Assembly (NCBI RefSeq): GCF_006539825.1
Contig: NZ_BJNT01000020.1
Span: forward strand, 1-64,000
Length of the DNA stretch: 64,000 bases
Source of the DNA: Corynebacterium variabile
GTDB taxonomy: Bacteria; Actinomycetota; Actinomycetes; Mycobacteriales; Mycobacteriaceae
Direction of reading: 5' to 3'
Positions 32,373 through 43,932 of the stretch are shown in pieces; positions within the stretch are counted from its first letter, which is position 1, and every line of letters starts with the position of its first letter. The position numbers and the translations under genes are program-made. The notes beneath the pieces were generated by a model, which worked only from the letters and a program-made list of their open reading frames with translations, was not told where the DNA came from and did no database searches.

Positions 32373-33506
32373 CTACGCGTCCTCGCCCTGCTGCTGGGCC
32401 ATGCGCCAGCGGATGCCGGCCTCGAGCAGCCCGTCGATGCCACCGTCGAGCACCTTGGACGGGTCGTTGACCTCGTAGTTCGTCCGCAGATCCTTGACCA
32501 TCTGGTACGGGTGCAGCACATAGGACCGCATCTGGTTACCCCAGGAGTTGGAGCCGTCGCCACGCAGCGCGTCCATCTCCGCGGCCTCTTCCTGTCGCTT
32601 GCGCTCCAGCAGTTTCGCCGCCAGCACCCGCATGGCCGAGGCCTTGTTCTGGATCTGCGACTTCTCGTTCTGACAGGTCACGACGATGCCCGTCGGGATG
32701 TGCGTCAGTCGCACGGCGGAGTCGGTCGTGTTCACCGACTGACCACCGGGGCCGGAGGAGCGGTAGACGTCCACGCGCACGTCGTTCTCGTCGATGTCGA
32801 CGTGGTCGGAGGTCTCCACCACGGGCAGCACCTCGACCTCGGCGAAGGAGGTCTGGCGGCGTCCCTGGTTGTCGAAGGGGCTGATGCGCACCAGGCGGTG
32901 CGTCCCCTGCTCGACCGAGAGGGTGCCGTACATGTAGTCGCCGTGGACGACGAAGGTCGCGGACTTGATGCCCGCCTCCTCGGCGTAGGAGATGTCGTAG
33001 ACCTCGACCTTGTGGCCGTTCTTCTCGGCCCAGCGGGTGTACATGCGCATGAGCATCTCGGCCCAGTCCGCGGCATCCACGCCACCGGCGGCGGAACGGA
33101 TGTTCACCACGGCCTCGCGGTCGTCGTATTCACCGGAGAGCATGGTCGTGACTTCGAGGGACTCGATGTCGGCCCGGAGATCAGCCAGCTCGGCGTCCGC
33201 CAGTTCCTTGGCCTCGGCGCCCTCGGCGGCGTCCTCCACGGCGGCCTCGTCGGCCATCTCGTACATCACCGGCAGATCATCGAGCCGCGAGCGCAGCCCA
33301 CGGACTTTCTTCAGCCGCGACTGCACATGGCTCAGCTGCGAGGTGACCTGCTGGGCGTGGTCGGGGTCGTCCCACAGCGACGGGTCGGCGGCCTGCGCCT
33401 CGAGCTCGCGGACACGGTCATCGAGTTCGTCGAGGTCCAGCACCTTCTCAATGGTGGTGAGGGTGCTGTCGAGGTGGTCGAGCGCTTGGGTGACATCCGG
33501 CTGCAT
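32373..33506 (-). CDS. prfB: Peptide chain release factor 2
   Basis: A 377-residue RF2 that ends translation at UGA and UAA. The stop-codon recognition tripeptide Ser-Pro-Phe is in [10 protein letters not shown] and the catalytic GGQ loop is [18 protein letters not shown]. The gene is one continuous frame with no programmed frameshift, as usual in actinobacteria. It is divergent from the IMPase-family gene (about 72 bp between starts). It normally heads the ftsE-ftsX-smpB group in corynebacteria, but here that link is broken by an inserted segment. Confidence 0.96.
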   Translation of the reverse strand: MQPDVTQALDHLDSTLTTIEKVLDLDELDDRVRELEAQAADPSLWDDPDHAQQVTSQLSHVQSRLKKVRGLRSRLDDLPVMYEMADEAAVEDAAEGAEAKELADAELADLRADIESLEVTTMLSGEYDDREAVVNIRSAAGGVDAADWAEMLMRMYTRWAEKNGHKVEVYDISYAEEAGIKSATFVVHGDYMYGTLSVEQGTHRLVRISPFDNQGRRQTSFAEVEVLPVVETSDHVDIDENDVRVDVYRSSGPGGQSVNTTDSAVRLTHIPTGIVVTCQNEKSQIQNKASAMRVLAAKLLERKRQEEAAEMDALRGDGSNSWGNQMRSYVLHPYQMVKDLRTNYEVNDPSKVLDGGIDGLLEAGIRWRMAQQQGEDA

Positions 33507-33578
33507 GGTCGCCTACTCTACCGCCCCACACCCCACCCCATCGCGCGGACCCCGACCCGCCACGGCACAATGGGCAGC

Positions 33579-34445
33579 ATGAGTTCGCAGACCTCACCGA
33601 TCCCTGCCGAAGCACTCCAGGCCATCACCAAGACCTTCATCATCGCCCACGACCGCGATGACGACGCCGCCCTTGCGCAGGCCCTCGTCTACAACGCCGG
33701 CCGTCTCGCGTGGCGGATGCGTGAAGCCGGACTGACCACCGAGTACAAGACCTCGGTCTCCGATGTCGTCACCGTCGCCGACAAGGCCGCCGAGGAGTTC
33801 ATCGCCACCACACTGCGTACCCTGCGTCCCGAGGACGGTCTGCTCGGCGAGGAGGGTACCTCCGCCCCCTCGCACTCCGGACGCACCTGGGTCATCGACC
33901 CGGTCGACGGCACCTACAACTTCACCACCGGCTCGGACTACTGGTGCTCCGCACTCGCCCTGGTCGAGGGCGATCCGGAGGACCCCGACCTGCTCCACTT
34001 CGGTGCGGTCCACCGCCCGGCGATGGGCTACACCTGGTTCGGCGGCGCGGACTTTCCCACCACCGTCGACGGCCGCCCGGTCGGACGCCTCGATGACTCC
34101 CCGCTCAACGTCACCCCGGACCGGACCTGCCTCGGCGGTTACCTGCACCCCACCGACATCGCTGACCCGGCAGTCGGCGCGGCCTACACCGCAGTCGTCA
34201 AGGAGTTCGCGACGGTCCGCTGGAACGGCTCGGCCTCGGTGGACCTGGGCAATGTGGCGCAGGGCAACACCGGCTGCTGGATGCAGCACAGCGTCCTGCC
34301 GTGGGACCTGCTGCCCGGCCGTGCGCTGGTCGAGGGTGCGGGCGGACGCGTCGAGCGTGTCGAGGCCGCCGGCAGGCTCTGGTCGGTCGCCGGTGCTCCG
34401 GCCTCGGTCGCCAAGGTCGTCGAGATTTTCGGCGCCCAGGACTGA
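33579..34445 (+). CDS. Inositol monophosphatase-family phosphatase
   Basis: A 288-residue Mg-dependent phosphatase. Family signatures are DVVTVADKAAEEFI, LGEEGTS (metal-binding Glu), WVIDPVDGTYNF (metal-binding Asps) and QHSVLPWDLLPGRALVEGAGG. It corresponds by position to the IMPase-family gene next to prfB in C. glutamicum, separate from the HisN homologue further right. The ATG at 33579 is chosen; an ATG nine bases upstream is equally open. Substrate unknown (inositol phosphate or another phosphate monoester). Confidence 0.88.
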   Translation: MSSQTSPIPAEALQAITKTFIIAHDRDDDAALAQALVYNAGRLAWRMREAGLTTEYKTSVSDVVTVADKAAEEFIATTLRTLRPEDGLLGEEGTSAPSHSGRTWVIDPVDGTYNFTTGSDYWCSALALVEGDPEDPDLLHFGAVHRPAMGYTWFGGADFPTTVDGRPVGRLDDSPLNVTPDRTCLGGYLHPTDIADPAVGAAYTAVVKEFATVRWNGSASVDLGNVAQGNTGCWMQHSVLPWDLLPGRALVEGAGGRVERVEAAGRLWSVAGAPASVAKVVEIFGAQD

Positions 34446-34478
34446 GCGCCACCTTCACACCGACGCCTCAGCCGGGAT

Positions 34479-34525
34479 CGACCCGACCGGTTGGTTTCCG
34501 GCAGCGTCACCACCCTGCCGGGTCG
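34479..34525. repeat. Hairpin repeat, copy 1
   Basis: Outer stem CGACCCG/CGGGTCG around an inner half-stem GGTTGGT...ACCACC with a GTTTC-type centre. It lies between the IMPase-family gene and the alpha-glucosidase gene. Related copies are at 46047, 49008 and 50358. Confidence 0.7.
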
Positions 34526-34549
34526 TCCCTGACCACGTAGGGTGGCGCC

Positions 34550-36259
34550 ATGAGCCACACACCCACCGACTGGTGGCGCCGCGCCGTGATCTACCAGGTC
34601 TATCCCCGTTCCTTCGCGGACTCCGACGGCGACGGCCTCGGTGATCTCCCCGGCATCACCGCGCACCTGCCCTACCTGCGCGATCTCGGGGTGGACGCCG
34701 TGTGGATCTCGCCGTTCTACCCTTCCCCGCAGAAGGACGCCGGCTACGACGTCGCCGACTACTGCGATGTCGACCCCCTCTTCGGCTCCCTCGACGACGC
34801 CGACACCCTCATCGCCACTGCCCATGACCTCGGTCTACGCGTCATCGTCGACCTGGTTCCGAACCACACCAGTGAGCGGCACGAGTGGTTCCAGGCCGCC
34901 CTGGCCTCCGCTCCCGGGAGCCTGGAACGCGACCGGTACATGTTCCGCGACATCGACGAGAATGACCCGGACACCCCGCCGAACAACTGGGAGTCCAACT
35001 TCGGCGGCGCAGCGTGGTCGAAGACCGAGGGAGCGACCGGCGGCGACCAGTGGTACCTGCACCTCTTCGACTCCTCCCAGCCCGACCTGAACTGGGGGAA
35101 CCAGGAGGTCAGGGACACCTTCGACGGTGTCCTGCGGTTCTGGCTGGACCGGGGTGTCGACGGCTTCCGGGTCGATGTGGCCCACGGGATGATCAAGGAG
35201 CCTGGCCTGCCGGACGTGGAGATCCGCGACGCCGAGGCAGGCACCGACGACGCGGCCATGGCGTCCACCTCCACGCCCTACTGGGACCGGGACGGCGTCC
35301 ACGACATCTACCGCCGGTGGCGGAAGATCCTGGACAGTTACAGCACAGACACCGCCGAGCGGATCATGGTCGCCGAGGCGTGGGTGCAGCCGATCGACCG
35401 GATCGCCCGGTACGTCCGCCCTGACGAGCACCACCAGGCCTTCAACTTCTCCTTCCTCGATACCCGGTGGGACGCCGCCGCGCTGCGCGAGGTCATCGGT
35501 GAGTCCTACCGGGTCAATGACGCCGTCGGCGCGCCGACGACCTGGGTGCTCTCCAACCACGACGTCATCCGGCACGCCACCCGCCTGGCACTCGCTCCGG
35601 AGGAGGCGGTCACCCAGCTCGCAGGCCCGGTGACAGAGCCGGACCGCACAGTCGGCCTGGACCGGGCCCGCGCCGCGACCACCCTCATGCTCGGCCTTCC
35701 TGGCTCGGCGTACCTCTACCAGGGCGAGGAGCTGGGACTTCCCGAGGTCCTCGACATCCCGGACGACAGGCGCCAGGACCCGACCTTCTTCCGCACCCGT
35801 GGCACGGACACACCGGAACTGGGACGCGACGGCTGCCGCGTCCCGGTTCCCTGGTCCGCCGACGAGGTGCGGAACCCGGCAGCGGACAAGGCAGCGCCGT
35901 GGCTCCCGCAACCGGAGATCTTTGCCGACCTGGCGGTCGACCGGCAGACCGGGGACGCGGCGTCCACCCTGGAGCTGTACCGCTCGCTGCTGCACCTGCG
36001 GAAGGAGCTCGGGATCGCCGACGGCACGGCGCGGGTCCTCGAGACCCGGACAGACACCGTCACAGACACCGTCGCTGTGGAGGTCACACCGACAGAAGAG
36101 GCCGACGGGAGCGTTCTCATCGTCGCCAACCTGGGCACCGACGACTGGCTGGTTCCGGCGGACAGACAGGTCATCGCCGCAAGTCGCCCGGGTGTCACCA
36201 CCTCGGTCCCGGTGGACTGCACCGTCTGGCTGGCTGGCCTAGGATCGCATGTAGAGTGA
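34550..36259 (+). CDS. GH13-family alpha-glucosidase
   Basis: A 569-residue alpha-amylase-superfamily enzyme of the oligo-1,6-glucosidase/alpha-glucosidase type. Conserved region I is VDLVPNHTS, region II GFRVDVAHG with the nucleophile Asp, region III MVAEAWV with the acid/base Glu, region IV VLSNHDVIRH with the third Asp. The N-terminal WWRRAVIYQVYPRSF and QPDLNWGNQEV are typical. It releases glucose from alpha-glucosides. It is 74 bp upstream of glgP, likely in the same transcription unit, supplying glucose from short malto-oligosaccharides. Confidence 0.92.
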   Translation: MSHTPTDWWRRAVIYQVYPRSFADSDGDGLGDLPGITAHLPYLRDLGVDAVWISPFYPSPQKDAGYDVADYCDVDPLFGSLDDADTLIATAHDLGLRVIVDLVPNHTSERHEWFQAALASAPGSLERDRYMFRDIDENDPDTPPNNWESNFGGAAWSKTEGATGGDQWYLHLFDSSQPDLNWGNQEVRDTFDGVLRFWLDRGVDGFRVDVAHGMIKEPGLPDVEIRDAEAGTDDAAMASTSTPYWDRDGVHDIYRRWRKILDSYSTDTAERIMVAEAWVQPIDRIARYVRPDEHHQAFNFSFLDTRWDAAALREVIGESYRVNDAVGAPTTWVLSNHDVIRHATRLALAPEEAVTQLAGPVTEPDRTVGLDRARAATTLMLGLPGSAYLYQGEELGLPEVLDIPDDRRQDPTFFRTRGTDTPELGRDGCRVPVPWSADEVRNPAADKAAPWLPQPEIFADLAVDRQTGDAASTLELYRSLLHLRKELGIADGTARVLETRTDTVTDTVAVEVTPTEEADGSVLIVANLGTDDWLVPADRQVIAASRPGVTTSVPVDCTVWLAGLGSHVE

Positions 36260-36333
36260 CGAAACCATCCGGTCGGGACGCCGGGCCCCGCCGAACGTGA
36301 CGCCGGTGTCCCCTGAGGACAACCTGGAGCCCC

Positions 36334-38784
36334 ATGTCCGAGAGAATCCCCGTCCGTGGCGTTGACCGTGACGATCTCACGCTGCCCGAGCCGACCGCCG
36401 ACACGTTCCGCTGGTGGCTGCTGCACCACCTCCAGTTCACCGTCGGCAAGGATCCTGACAACGCCTCGAAGACCGACTGGCGACTCGCCCTGACCCACAC
36501 GATCCGCGACCGGGCGGTGACCCCCTGGTTCGAATCGACCCGCAGGACCTGGACCGATGACCGCAAGCGCGTCCACTACCTGTCCATGGAGTTCCTCATC
36601 GGACGTCTCCTCGAGGACGCCACGATCAATCTCGGGCTGCGCGACGTCGCCGAAGAGGCACTCGACCAGCTGGGCCTCAGTTTCGCCGAGCTCACCGACG
36701 ATGAGCCGGACGCCGCCCTCGGTAACGGCGGTCTGGGCCGGCTGGCGGCCTGCTACATGGAGTCCATGGCCACACTCGGCTGCCCCGGTTTCGGCTACGG
36801 CCTGCGCTACGAGCACGGCCTGTTCAAGCAGAGTTTCGACCACGGACGCCAGATCGAGACCCCGGAGGACTGGCTGGCTACGCCGAACCCGTGGGACTTC
36901 GTCCGGCCGGAGTCCGCCTACGACGTCGGCTTCGGTGGACATGTCGAGGACGGCGGGGACGGACACCGCGTCTGGCACCCCCGCGCCCGGGTGCAGGCCG
37001 CCGCCCATGACACGCCCGTCATCGGTTACGGCGGCAACTGGGCGAACACGCTGCGACTGTGGGCCGCACTGCCCACCGCCGACCTCTTCGACCTGGACCG
37101 CTTCAATGCCGGAGAGTTCGTCGCGGCGTCCAACCACGAGGCCATGGCACGGGCCCTGTCGAAGGTGCTGTACCCCAACGACTCGACCGAGGGCGGCAAG
37201 GAACTGCGCCTGTCCCAGGAGTTCTTCCTCACCTCGGCCTCCGTCCAGGACATCCTGCGGCGCTACCTGACCTCGCACTCCGACCTGTCGCGTCTGCCGG
37301 AGTTCGTGGCGATCCAGATGAACGACACCCACCCGGCGATCGCCGGCCCGGAACTGATCCGCCTGCTCGTCGACGAGCACGGCTTCGACTTCGACTCCGC
37401 CGCCGACATCACCACACAGGTCCTCGGGTACACCAACCACACCCTGCTGCCGGAGGCCCTGGAACGCTGGTCGATCGGGCTGATGGGCAAGACCCTGCCC
37501 CGCCACCTGGAGATCATCGAGCGCCTCGACCACCGCGAGATCGAACTGTGCGGACCACGCCCCTACGGGGTCGGACTGATCGGTGACGGACACGTGAAGA
37601 TGGGTGAGCTGGCCTTCGTCACCAGCCACAAGGTCAACGGTGTCTCCGCCCTGCACTCCGACCTGGTCAAGCGGGACCTGTTCCCCGTGATGGACCGGCG
37701 GCATCCGGGCCGAATCCTCAACGTCACCAACGGCGTGACGCCCCGGCGCTGGATGAAGCTGGCGAACCCCCCGTTGGCGGAGCTGGTCACCGACACCATC
37801 GGCGAGGGGTGGGAGACCCACCTTGACCGGCTCGCCGAGATCGAGGACCATCTCGACGACCCGGGTCTGTTCGACGCCTTCGGCGAGACCAAGCGGCTGG
37901 CCAAGGAACGGCTGGTCGCCTGGCTGAAGGAGCATCACGACATCGAGGTGCCGGTGGACGCCCTCTACGACATCCAGATCAAGCGTCAGCACGAGTACAA
38001 GCGCCAGCTGCTCAACATTCTCTGGACCATCGCCCGGTGGCAGCGCATCAAGCGCGACCCGACCAACGGCGGGAAGGGCTGGGTGCCCCGGGTGAAGATC
38101 TTCGGCGGCAAGGCCGCCGCCAGCTACGAGGCCGCCAAGGACATCATCCGGCTGATCAACGACGTCGCCGAGATCGTCAACAACGACCCCGACACCCGCG
38201 ACCACCTGCGCGTGATCTACCCGCCGAACTACGACGTCTCCATGGCGGAGGAGCTCATCCCCGCGGCGGACCTCTCCGAGCAGATCTCGACCGCCGGCAT
38301 GGAGGCGTCCGGCACCGGCAACATGAAGTTCGCCCTCAACGGTGCGCTGACGATCGGCACCCTCGACGGCGCGAACGTGGAGATCCGCGAGCAGGTCGGC
38401 GCCGACAACTTCTTCCTCTTCGGTCTCACCACCGACGAGGTCGCCGAGCGGCGTCAGATGCCGGACCACTCCCGTGCGGCCATCGACCAGAGTCAGGCGC
38501 TGCGCGATGTGCTGCAGGCCGTCGCCGAGGGCACCTTCAGCCCCGGCGAGATGTACCGCTACGGCGGGCTGGTCGACAACATGTGGAACAGTGACTGGTT
38601 CCTCGTCGCCTCCGACTTCGACTCCTACGATGCCGCCCAGGACCGGGTCGACGAGATCTACCGCGATACCGCACAGTGGCAGCGCAAGGCCCTGATCAAC
38701 GTGGCGCGGATGGGATTTTTCTCCTCGGACCGGTCGATCCGCGAGTACATGGAGAAGATCTGGGACGTCAGGAGCGCGCTGTGA
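36334..38784 (+). CDS. glgP: Glycogen/maltodextrin phosphorylase
   Basis: An 816-residue GT35 phosphorylase that cuts alpha-1,4-glucan ends to glucose 1-phosphate. AALGNGGLGRLAACYMES, VIGYGGNW, LNVTNGVTPRRW and the pyridoxal-phosphate Lys in EASGTGNMKFALNGAL are all present. It is the animal/E. coli-type phosphorylase of about 815 residues. The next gene starts in its stop codon (GTGA overlap). First gene of the glgPBCAX operon. Confidence 0.95.
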   Translation: MSERIPVRGVDRDDLTLPEPTADTFRWWLLHHLQFTVGKDPDNASKTDWRLALTHTIRDRAVTPWFESTRRTWTDDRKRVHYLSMEFLIGRLLEDATINLGLRDVAEEALDQLGLSFAELTDDEPDAALGNGGLGRLAACYMESMATLGCPGFGYGLRYEHGLFKQSFDHGRQIETPEDWLATPNPWDFVRPESAYDVGFGGHVEDGGDGHRVWHPRARVQAAAHDTPVIGYGGNWANTLRLWAALPTADLFDLDRFNAGEFVAASNHEAMARALSKVLYPNDSTEGGKELRLSQEFFLTSASVQDILRRYLTSHSDLSRLPEFVAIQMNDTHPAIAGPELIRLLVDEHGFDFDSAADITTQVLGYTNHTLLPEALERWSIGLMGKTLPRHLEIIERLDHREIELCGPRPYGVGLIGDGHVKMGELAFVTSHKVNGVSALHSDLVKRDLFPVMDRRHPGRILNVTNGVTPRRWMKLANPPLAELVTDTIGEGWETHLDRLAEIEDHLDDPGLFDAFGETKRLAKERLVAWLKEHHDIEVPVDALYDIQIKRQHEYKRQLLNILWTIARWQRIKRDPTNGGKGWVPRVKIFGGKAAASYEAAKDIIRLINDVAEIVNNDPDTRDHLRVIYPPNYDVSMAEELIPAADLSEQISTAGMEASGTGNMKFALNGALTIGTLDGANVEIREQVGADNFFLFGLTTDEVAERRQMPDHSRAAIDQSQALRDVLQAVAEGTFSPGEMYRYGGLVDNMWNSDWFLVASDFDSYDAAQDRVDEIYRDTAQWQRKALINVARMGFFSSDRSIREYMEKIWDVRSAL

Positions 38785-41102
38785 CCGGCCGCCCTCCCCC
38801 TGGTGGCGTCCTCACCGCCGAGGATGCCGCGCACATCGTCGCCGGCACCCTGCGCGACCCCTTCGCCGTGCTCGGCCCGACCTCCGACGGACGCCACGTC
38901 GTGGTGTACATCCCCGGCGCGTCCGCGGTCGCGGTGGTCAACGACACCGACGAGGTGGACCTGACCCCGTTCCCGGACGCCCCCGGCGTCTTCACCGGGG
39001 TCATCCTGCCCTACTACCGGCTGCGGGTGACCTGGCCGGGGATCGGCTACGGCGAAGGGGCCACCGAGCTCCGCGAGGACCCGTACCGCTTCGGCCCGGT
39101 CATCGGCCCGGCTGACGAGGAGCTGCTGAGAAAAGGCACACATCGTCGGCTGTGGGAAGTCCTCGGGGCGCATGTGACGACGCACGAGGGGGTCGACGGC
39201 GTCCACTTCGCAGTGTGGGCCCCGGAGGCGTCACGGGTAAGTGTGGTCGGTGACCACGACGCCTGGAACGCGTCGGCCCATCCGATGCGGCTGCGTGGCT
39301 CGACCGGGGTGTGGGAACTGTTCCTGCCCGGCCTGGGCGAGGGGGCGGTGTACAAGTACGACCTGCTGGACGCGCACGGGGGGCAGCTGCCGCAGAAGGC
39401 CGATCCGGTGGGGTTCGGCGCCGAGCCCGCCCCGGCGACCGGGTCGGTCGTGCGTCGTCTCGGCGTCCACGACTGGCAGGACGCCGCGTGGATCACCCGC
39501 CGTACAGACCCGACCACACCGGGGGTCGGCAACCGCGACCGGCCGGTGAGCATCTTCGAGGTCCATCTGGGGTCCTGGCGCCGGCACGCCGACGGCACCC
39601 CACTGACCTACCGGGAACTGGCCGTGGACCTCGTCGACTATGTCGCCGACCTGGGCTTCACCCATATCGAGATGCTTCCGGTCTCGGAGTATCCCTTCCC
39701 CGGATCCTGGGGCTACCAGCCGATCGGGCTGTACGCGCCGACGAACCGCTACGGCACGCCGGAGGACTTCGCCTTCTTCGTGGACGCCGCCCATGCCAGG
39801 GGTCTGGCGGTGCTCGCCGACTGGGTACCCGGCCACTTCCCCACCGACGCCCACGGCCTCGGCCGGTTCGATGGCTCCGCCCTCTACGAGCACCTCGACC
39901 CGCGCCGCGGCTTCCACCCGGACTGGACGACCTGGATCTTCAACTACGGGCGCCCGGAGGTGGCGAACTACCTCACCGCCAACGCCCTCTACTGGCTCGA
40001 CGAGTACCACCTCGACGGGCTGCGGGTGGACGCCGTCTCCTCGGTCGTCTGGCGGGACTACTCCCGTCGCGTCGGCGAGTGGGTGCCCAATGACGAGGGC
40101 GGACGCGAGAACTACGAGGGCATCGACATGCTGCGGGACACGACCGCGGAGACTGCCGCAGAGTTCCCGGGCACCACGATGATCGCCGAGGAATCCACCA
40201 CCTTCCCCGGCGTCACCGGGCCACCGGACGCTGACGGACGCCCCGCCGGGCTGGGCTTCGACTACAAGTGGAACCTCGGCTGGATGAATGACTCGCTGAC
40301 CTACTTCGGCCGCGACCCGCTGTACCGGAGGTTCCACCACAACCAGGTGACCTTCGGGCTGACCTACGCCTTCACCGAGGCGTTCGTCCTTCCGGTCAGC
40401 CATGACGAGGTGGTGCACGGCAAGGGGTCGATGTACGGCCGGATGCCCGGCGGCCCCGACCATGCGGCACGGCTGGCGAACATGCGGGCCTTCTACGGCT
40501 ACATGTGGGGGCATCCGGGCAAGAAGCTGCTGTTCATGGGCACCGAGTTCGGCCAGGTCGCCGAGTGGGACTTCGCCGGTGAGCTGGAGTGGAACTGCCT
40601 GGACGACGCCGGCCACACTGGGGTGCAGTCCCTGGTCCGGGACCTCAACCGGCTCTACCGCACCACACCGGCCCTGTACCGGCGTGACGGTGACCCGGGC
40701 GGGTTCCACTGGCTCATCGTCGACGCCGACGGGTCCGGTTCCCCGGACACCCCGGAGGCCGCCGACGAGGTCTTCGCCTGGGTACGCCACGGTGATCCGG
40801 GTGATCCGCGGGTCGTCGTGGTCCTCAACCTGACCCCGGTGGAGCGCTCCGGCTACCGCCTGCCCTTCCCCGCCGCCGGCACCTGGGCCGAGGCGCTCAA
40901 CACCGACTCGTCCTTCTACGGCGGCGGTGACGTCGGCAACTGCGGCGCCGTGACCACCGACGCCGTGCCCTGTGGTGGTGAGAGACACTCCGCCCTGGTC
41001 ACCCTGCCGCCCCTGTCCGCCATCTTCTTCGTCGAGAAACCTGACACCGCACCAGACTCCACACCTGACTCCACACCTGACATCACGGAGGAAACACCAT
41101 GA
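38781..41102 (+). CDS. glgB: 1,4-alpha-glucan branching enzyme
   Basis: A 773-residue GH13 enzyme with N-terminal carbohydrate-binding modules ([38 protein letters not shown]), the catalytic barrel with [12 protein letters not shown] (nucleophile Asp), [12 protein letters not shown] (Glu), [13 protein letters not shown] (His-Asp) and a C-terminal beta domain. The GTG at 38781 overlaps the glgP stop by four bases; longer upstream frame is only the glgP shadow. It makes alpha-1,6 branches in glycogen. glgC starts inside its stop (ATGA). Confidence 0.95.
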   Translation: MTGRPPPGGVLTAEDAAHIVAGTLRDPFAVLGPTSDGRHVVVYIPGASAVAVVNDTDEVDLTPFPDAPGVFTGVILPYYRLRVTWPGIGYGEGATELREDPYRFGPVIGPADEELLRKGTHRRLWEVLGAHVTTHEGVDGVHFAVWAPEASRVSVVGDHDAWNASAHPMRLRGSTGVWELFLPGLGEGAVYKYDLLDAHGGQLPQKADPVGFGAEPAPATGSVVRRLGVHDWQDAAWITRRTDPTTPGVGNRDRPVSIFEVHLGSWRRHADGTPLTYRELAVDLVDYVADLGFTHIEMLPVSEYPFPGSWGYQPIGLYAPTNRYGTPEDFAFFVDAAHARGLAVLADWVPGHFPTDAHGLGRFDGSALYEHLDPRRGFHPDWTTWIFNYGRPEVANYLTANALYWLDEYHLDGLRVDAVSSVVWRDYSRRVGEWVPNDEGGRENYEGIDMLRDTTAETAAEFPGTTMIAEESTTFPGVTGPPDADGRPAGLGFDYKWNLGWMNDSLTYFGRDPLYRRFHHNQVTFGLTYAFTEAFVLPVSHDEVVHGKGSMYGRMPGGPDHAARLANMRAFYGYMWGHPGKKLLFMGTEFGQVAEWDFAGELEWNCLDDAGHTGVQSLVRDLNRLYRTTPALYRRDGDPGGFHWLIVDADGSGSPDTPEAADEVFAWVRHGDPGDPRVVVVLNLTPVERSGYRLPFPAAGTWAEALNTDSSFYGGGDVGNCGAVTTDAVPCGGERHSALVTLPPLSAIFFVEKPDTAPDSTPDSTPDITEETP

Positions 41103-42409
41103 CCACAGCAGACCTTCCTCGACCGGAATCCGGTGGCATGCCCGTCGGCGCGCAGCCACGGCTCACGGCCCAGACCATGGCCTTCGTCCTCGCCGGTGGA
41201 CGCGGCTCCCGGCTCCAGGAGCTCACGGACCGGCGCGCCAAGCCGGCGGTGTACTTCGGAGGTAAGTCACGGATCATCGACTTCGCCCTGTCGAATGCGC
41301 TGAACTCCGGTATCCGCAAGATCGCCGTCGCCACCCAGTACAAGGCCCATTCACTGATCCGGCACATGCAGCGCGGCTGGAGCTTCTTCCGCGCCGAGCG
41401 CAATGAGTTCCTCGACATCCTCCCGGCGTCCCAACGCGTCGCCGGGGAGAAGTGGTACGCGGGTACCGCGGACGCCGTCACCCAGAACATCGACATCGTC
41501 GACGACTACGGCGTGAAGTACGTCATCGTCCTGGCCGGCGACCACATCTACAAGATGGACTACGAGCTGATGCTGCGTCAGCACGTCGACACCGGTGCGA
41601 AGGTGACCGTCGGCTGCCTCACCGTGCCACGGGAGGAGGCGTCCGGCTTCGGCGTCATGCACACCGACGTCACCGGCCGCATCGTCGACTTCCTTGAGAA
41701 GCCGGCCGACCCGCCGTCGATGCCCGGGCACCCGGACATGTCCCTGGCGTCCATGGGCATCTACGTCTTCGAGTGGTCCTTCCTGCGCGAACTGCTCCGG
41801 GAGGACGCCGACGACCCGACCTCCGCCCACGACTTCGGCCACAACATCATCCCGAAGATCGTCAAGGACGGCTCCGCCTACGCCCACCGGTTCAGCGAGT
41901 CCTGCGTGATGACCGGGCATGAGACCCGACCCTACTGGCGTGACGTCGGTACCGTCGACGCATTCTGGCAGGCCAATATCGACCTCACCGCCTTCATCCC
42001 CGACCTGGATCTCTACGACAACTCCTGGCCGATCTGGACCTACTCCGAGCTGGTGCCGCCGGCGAAGTTCGTCCATGACGAGGACGGACGCCGCGGCTCC
42101 GCGGTCCAGTCGATGGTCTCCGGCGGCTGCATCATCTCCGGTGCCGAGGTGAAGAACTCCATGCTGTTCACCAACACGCGCCTGCGGTCCTACTCCGAAC
42201 TCGACCATGCGATACTGCTGCCCGGCGCGCACGTCGAACGCAGCGCCCGGCTGACGAACTGCGTCGTCGACAGCGGTGTGGTCGTCCCCGAGGGGCTGGT
42301 CATCGGCGAGGATCCGGAGGAGGACGCCAGATGGTTCCGCCGGACCGAGTCCGGCATCACCCTGGTGACCCAGCCGATGCTCGACCGTCGCGGTGAGCTG
42401 GGGCAGTGA
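41099..42409 (+). CDS. glgC: Glucose-1-phosphate adenylyltransferase (proteobacterial type)
   Basis: A 436-residue ADP-glucose synthase: nucleotide-binding [20 protein letters not shown], substrate loop [22 protein letters not shown], and a C-terminal left-handed beta-helix. From memory, segments such as [37 protein letters not shown] and [18 protein letters not shown] match alphaproteobacterial GlgC proteins far better than the usual actinobacterial one, which suggests transfer; this was not tested by alignment. The ATG overlaps glgB, and glgA overlaps its stop. Confidence 0.95.
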   Translation: MTTADLPRPESGGMPVGAQPRLTAQTMAFVLAGGRGSRLQELTDRRAKPAVYFGGKSRIIDFALSNALNSGIRKIAVATQYKAHSLIRHMQRGWSFFRAERNEFLDILPASQRVAGEKWYAGTADAVTQNIDIVDDYGVKYVIVLAGDHIYKMDYELMLRQHVDTGAKVTVGCLTVPREEASGFGVMHTDVTGRIVDFLEKPADPPSMPGHPDMSLASMGIYVFEWSFLRELLREDADDPTSAHDFGHNIIPKIVKDGSAYAHRFSESCVMTGHETRPYWRDVGTVDAFWQANIDLTAFIPDLDLYDNSWPIWTYSELVPPAKFVHDEDGRRGSAVQSMVSGGCIISGAEVKNSMLFTNTRLRSYSELDHAILLPGAHVERSARLTNCVVDSGVVVPEGLVIGEDPEEDARWFRRTESGITLVTQPMLDRRGELGQ

Positions 42410-43932
42410 CCGGCATGTCTCCCTGTCCCCGCACCCGGCGCGTCCTCTCCGTCGCCTCCGAATGCGCACCGCTGATCAAGACCGGTGGTCTCGCCGACGT
42501 CGTCGGCGCCCTGCCCGCCGCCCTCGAACCCCTGGGATGGCACACCCGTGTCCTGCTGCCCGGTTACCCGGGCGTCCTCGCCCAACTGGCCGAGGCCGGG
42601 ACGACGCTGCGCCGGGTGTGGGCCACCGAAGACCTCTTCGGTGGTCCGGCGACGGTGCGGCGCGGCGTGTACCGGACCACCGGCGGTACCGGCGGCACCG
42701 AACTCGATCTCATGGTGCTGGATGCCCCGCACCTGTTCGACCGACCCGGCGGCCCCTACTCCGTCGACGGCCACGACCACCATGACAACCATGTGCGCTT
42801 CGCCGCCCTGTCCTGGGTCGGGGCACGGCTGGCGGTGGAGGGCACGGCCGACCGGTGGCGTCCGGATCTGGTGCACGCCCATGACTGGCAGGCCGGGCTG
42901 GTGCCCTCCTACCTGAAGTACGCCGGCTGTGACGTCCCCACGGTGGTGACCGTGCACAACATCGCCTTCCAGGGCATCTTCGGCCCCGACCAGCTCGACC
43001 GGCTGAAACTGCCGACCTGGGACTTCCACCCGGAGTCCCTGGAGTACCACGGTCTGGTCTCCACGCTGAAGGCCGGGATGGTGCACGCCTCGCGGGTCAC
43101 CACCGTCTCCCCCAGCTACGCCACGGAACTCGCCACCCCGGAGTTCGGCTTCGGGTTGGAGGGCGTCGCGGCGATGCGCCTGGACCGTGGCGAGATGACC
43201 GGCATCCTCAACGGCATCGACACCGCAGCCTGGGATCCCTCCACCGATCCCGCGGTGACGCCGTTCTCGGCGTCCGACCTCGCAGGGAAGGACGCCAACC
43301 GCGGGGCACTGCTCGCCGAGTTCGGGCTGGACCCTGCCGGTGACCGCCCCGGGCCACTGGCGGTCGTCGTCACCAGGCTGACCCACCAGAAGGGTGTCGA
43401 CCTGCTGTGTGACGCACTGCCCGGTTTCCTCGATGCCGGCGGGACCGTCGCCGTGCTCGGTTCAGGCGATCCCGGCTATGAGTTCGCCCTCGGTGAGCTG
43501 GCCGCCCGCTACCCCGGGGCGATGGGTGTGTGGATCGGCTACGACGAGGCCCTGAGCCACCGCATGTACGCGGGCGGGGACCTGGTGCTCGTGCCCTCAC
43601 GGTTCGAACCGTGCGGGCTGACCCAGCTCTACGGGCAGCGCTACGGTGCCCTGCCGCTCGTCGCCGCGACCGGTGGGCTGCGCGACACCGTCACCGACGC
43701 CACCCCGGAGAATCTCGATGCCGGGACCGCCACCGGGTTCAGCTTCAGTGACGTGCGCCTCGGCGGGACGATCGACGCCGGTGGTCTCGGCTTCGCCCTC
43801 GGTCGGGCCGCCGACCTGTACCGCGATACGGACGCCTGGGACCGACTGCGACGTACCGCGATGACCACCCCGGTGGACTGGGGCACCTCGGCGTCCCGCT
43901 ACGCCGACCTCTTCGGGGAGCTGGTCGGGTGA
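42406..43932 (+). CDS. glgA: Glycogen synthase, GT5 (bacterial GlgA) type
   Basis: A 508-residue ADP-glucose glycogen synthase of family GT5. The N-terminal [20 protein letters not shown] with the KTGGL substrate motif, [22 protein letters not shown] and [19 protein letters not shown] are diagnostic. Most actinobacteria, including C. glutamicum, use a GT4-type GlgA/GlgM instead, so this form is unusual here. The GTG start overlaps glgC (GTGA), and glgX starts in its stop. The gene is part of a continuous five-gene overlap chain. Confidence 0.94.
   Translation: MTGMSPCPRTRRVLSVASECAPLIKTGGLADVVGALPAALEPLGWHTRVLLPGYPGVLAQLAEAGTTLRRVWATEDLFGGPATVRRGVYRTTGGTGGTELDLMVLDAPHLFDRPGGPYSVDGHDHHDNHVRFAALSWVGARLAVEGTADRWRPDLVHAHDWQAGLVPSYLKYAGCDVPTVVTVHNIAFQGIFGPDQLDRLKLPTWDFHPESLEYHGLVSTLKAGMVHASRVTTVSPSYATELATPEFGFGLEGVAAMRLDRGEMTGILNGIDTAAWDPSTDPAVTPFSASDLAGKDANRGALLAEFGLDPAGDRPGPLAVVVTRLTHQKGVDLLCDALPGFLDAGGTVAVLGSGDPGYEFALGELAARYPGAMGVWIGYDEALSHRMYAGGDLVLVPSRFEPCGLTQLYGQRYGALPLVAATGGLRDTVTDATPENLDAGTATGFSFSDVRLGGTIDAGGLGFALGRAADLYRDTDAWDRLRRTAMTTPVDWGTSASRYADLFGELVG

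Noticed and set aside
32373..33506. Programmed frameshift in prfB
   Set aside because: The RF2 gene is one continuous frame with no in-frame TGA near codon 25.
35716..38469. 917-residue minus-strand open frame opposite glgP
   Set aside because: Its length is due to the codon bias of glgP; no domain or start signal.
42190..43386. Minus-strand frame opposite glgA
   Set aside because: Antisense to a gene with full GT5 motifs; no start signal or family match.
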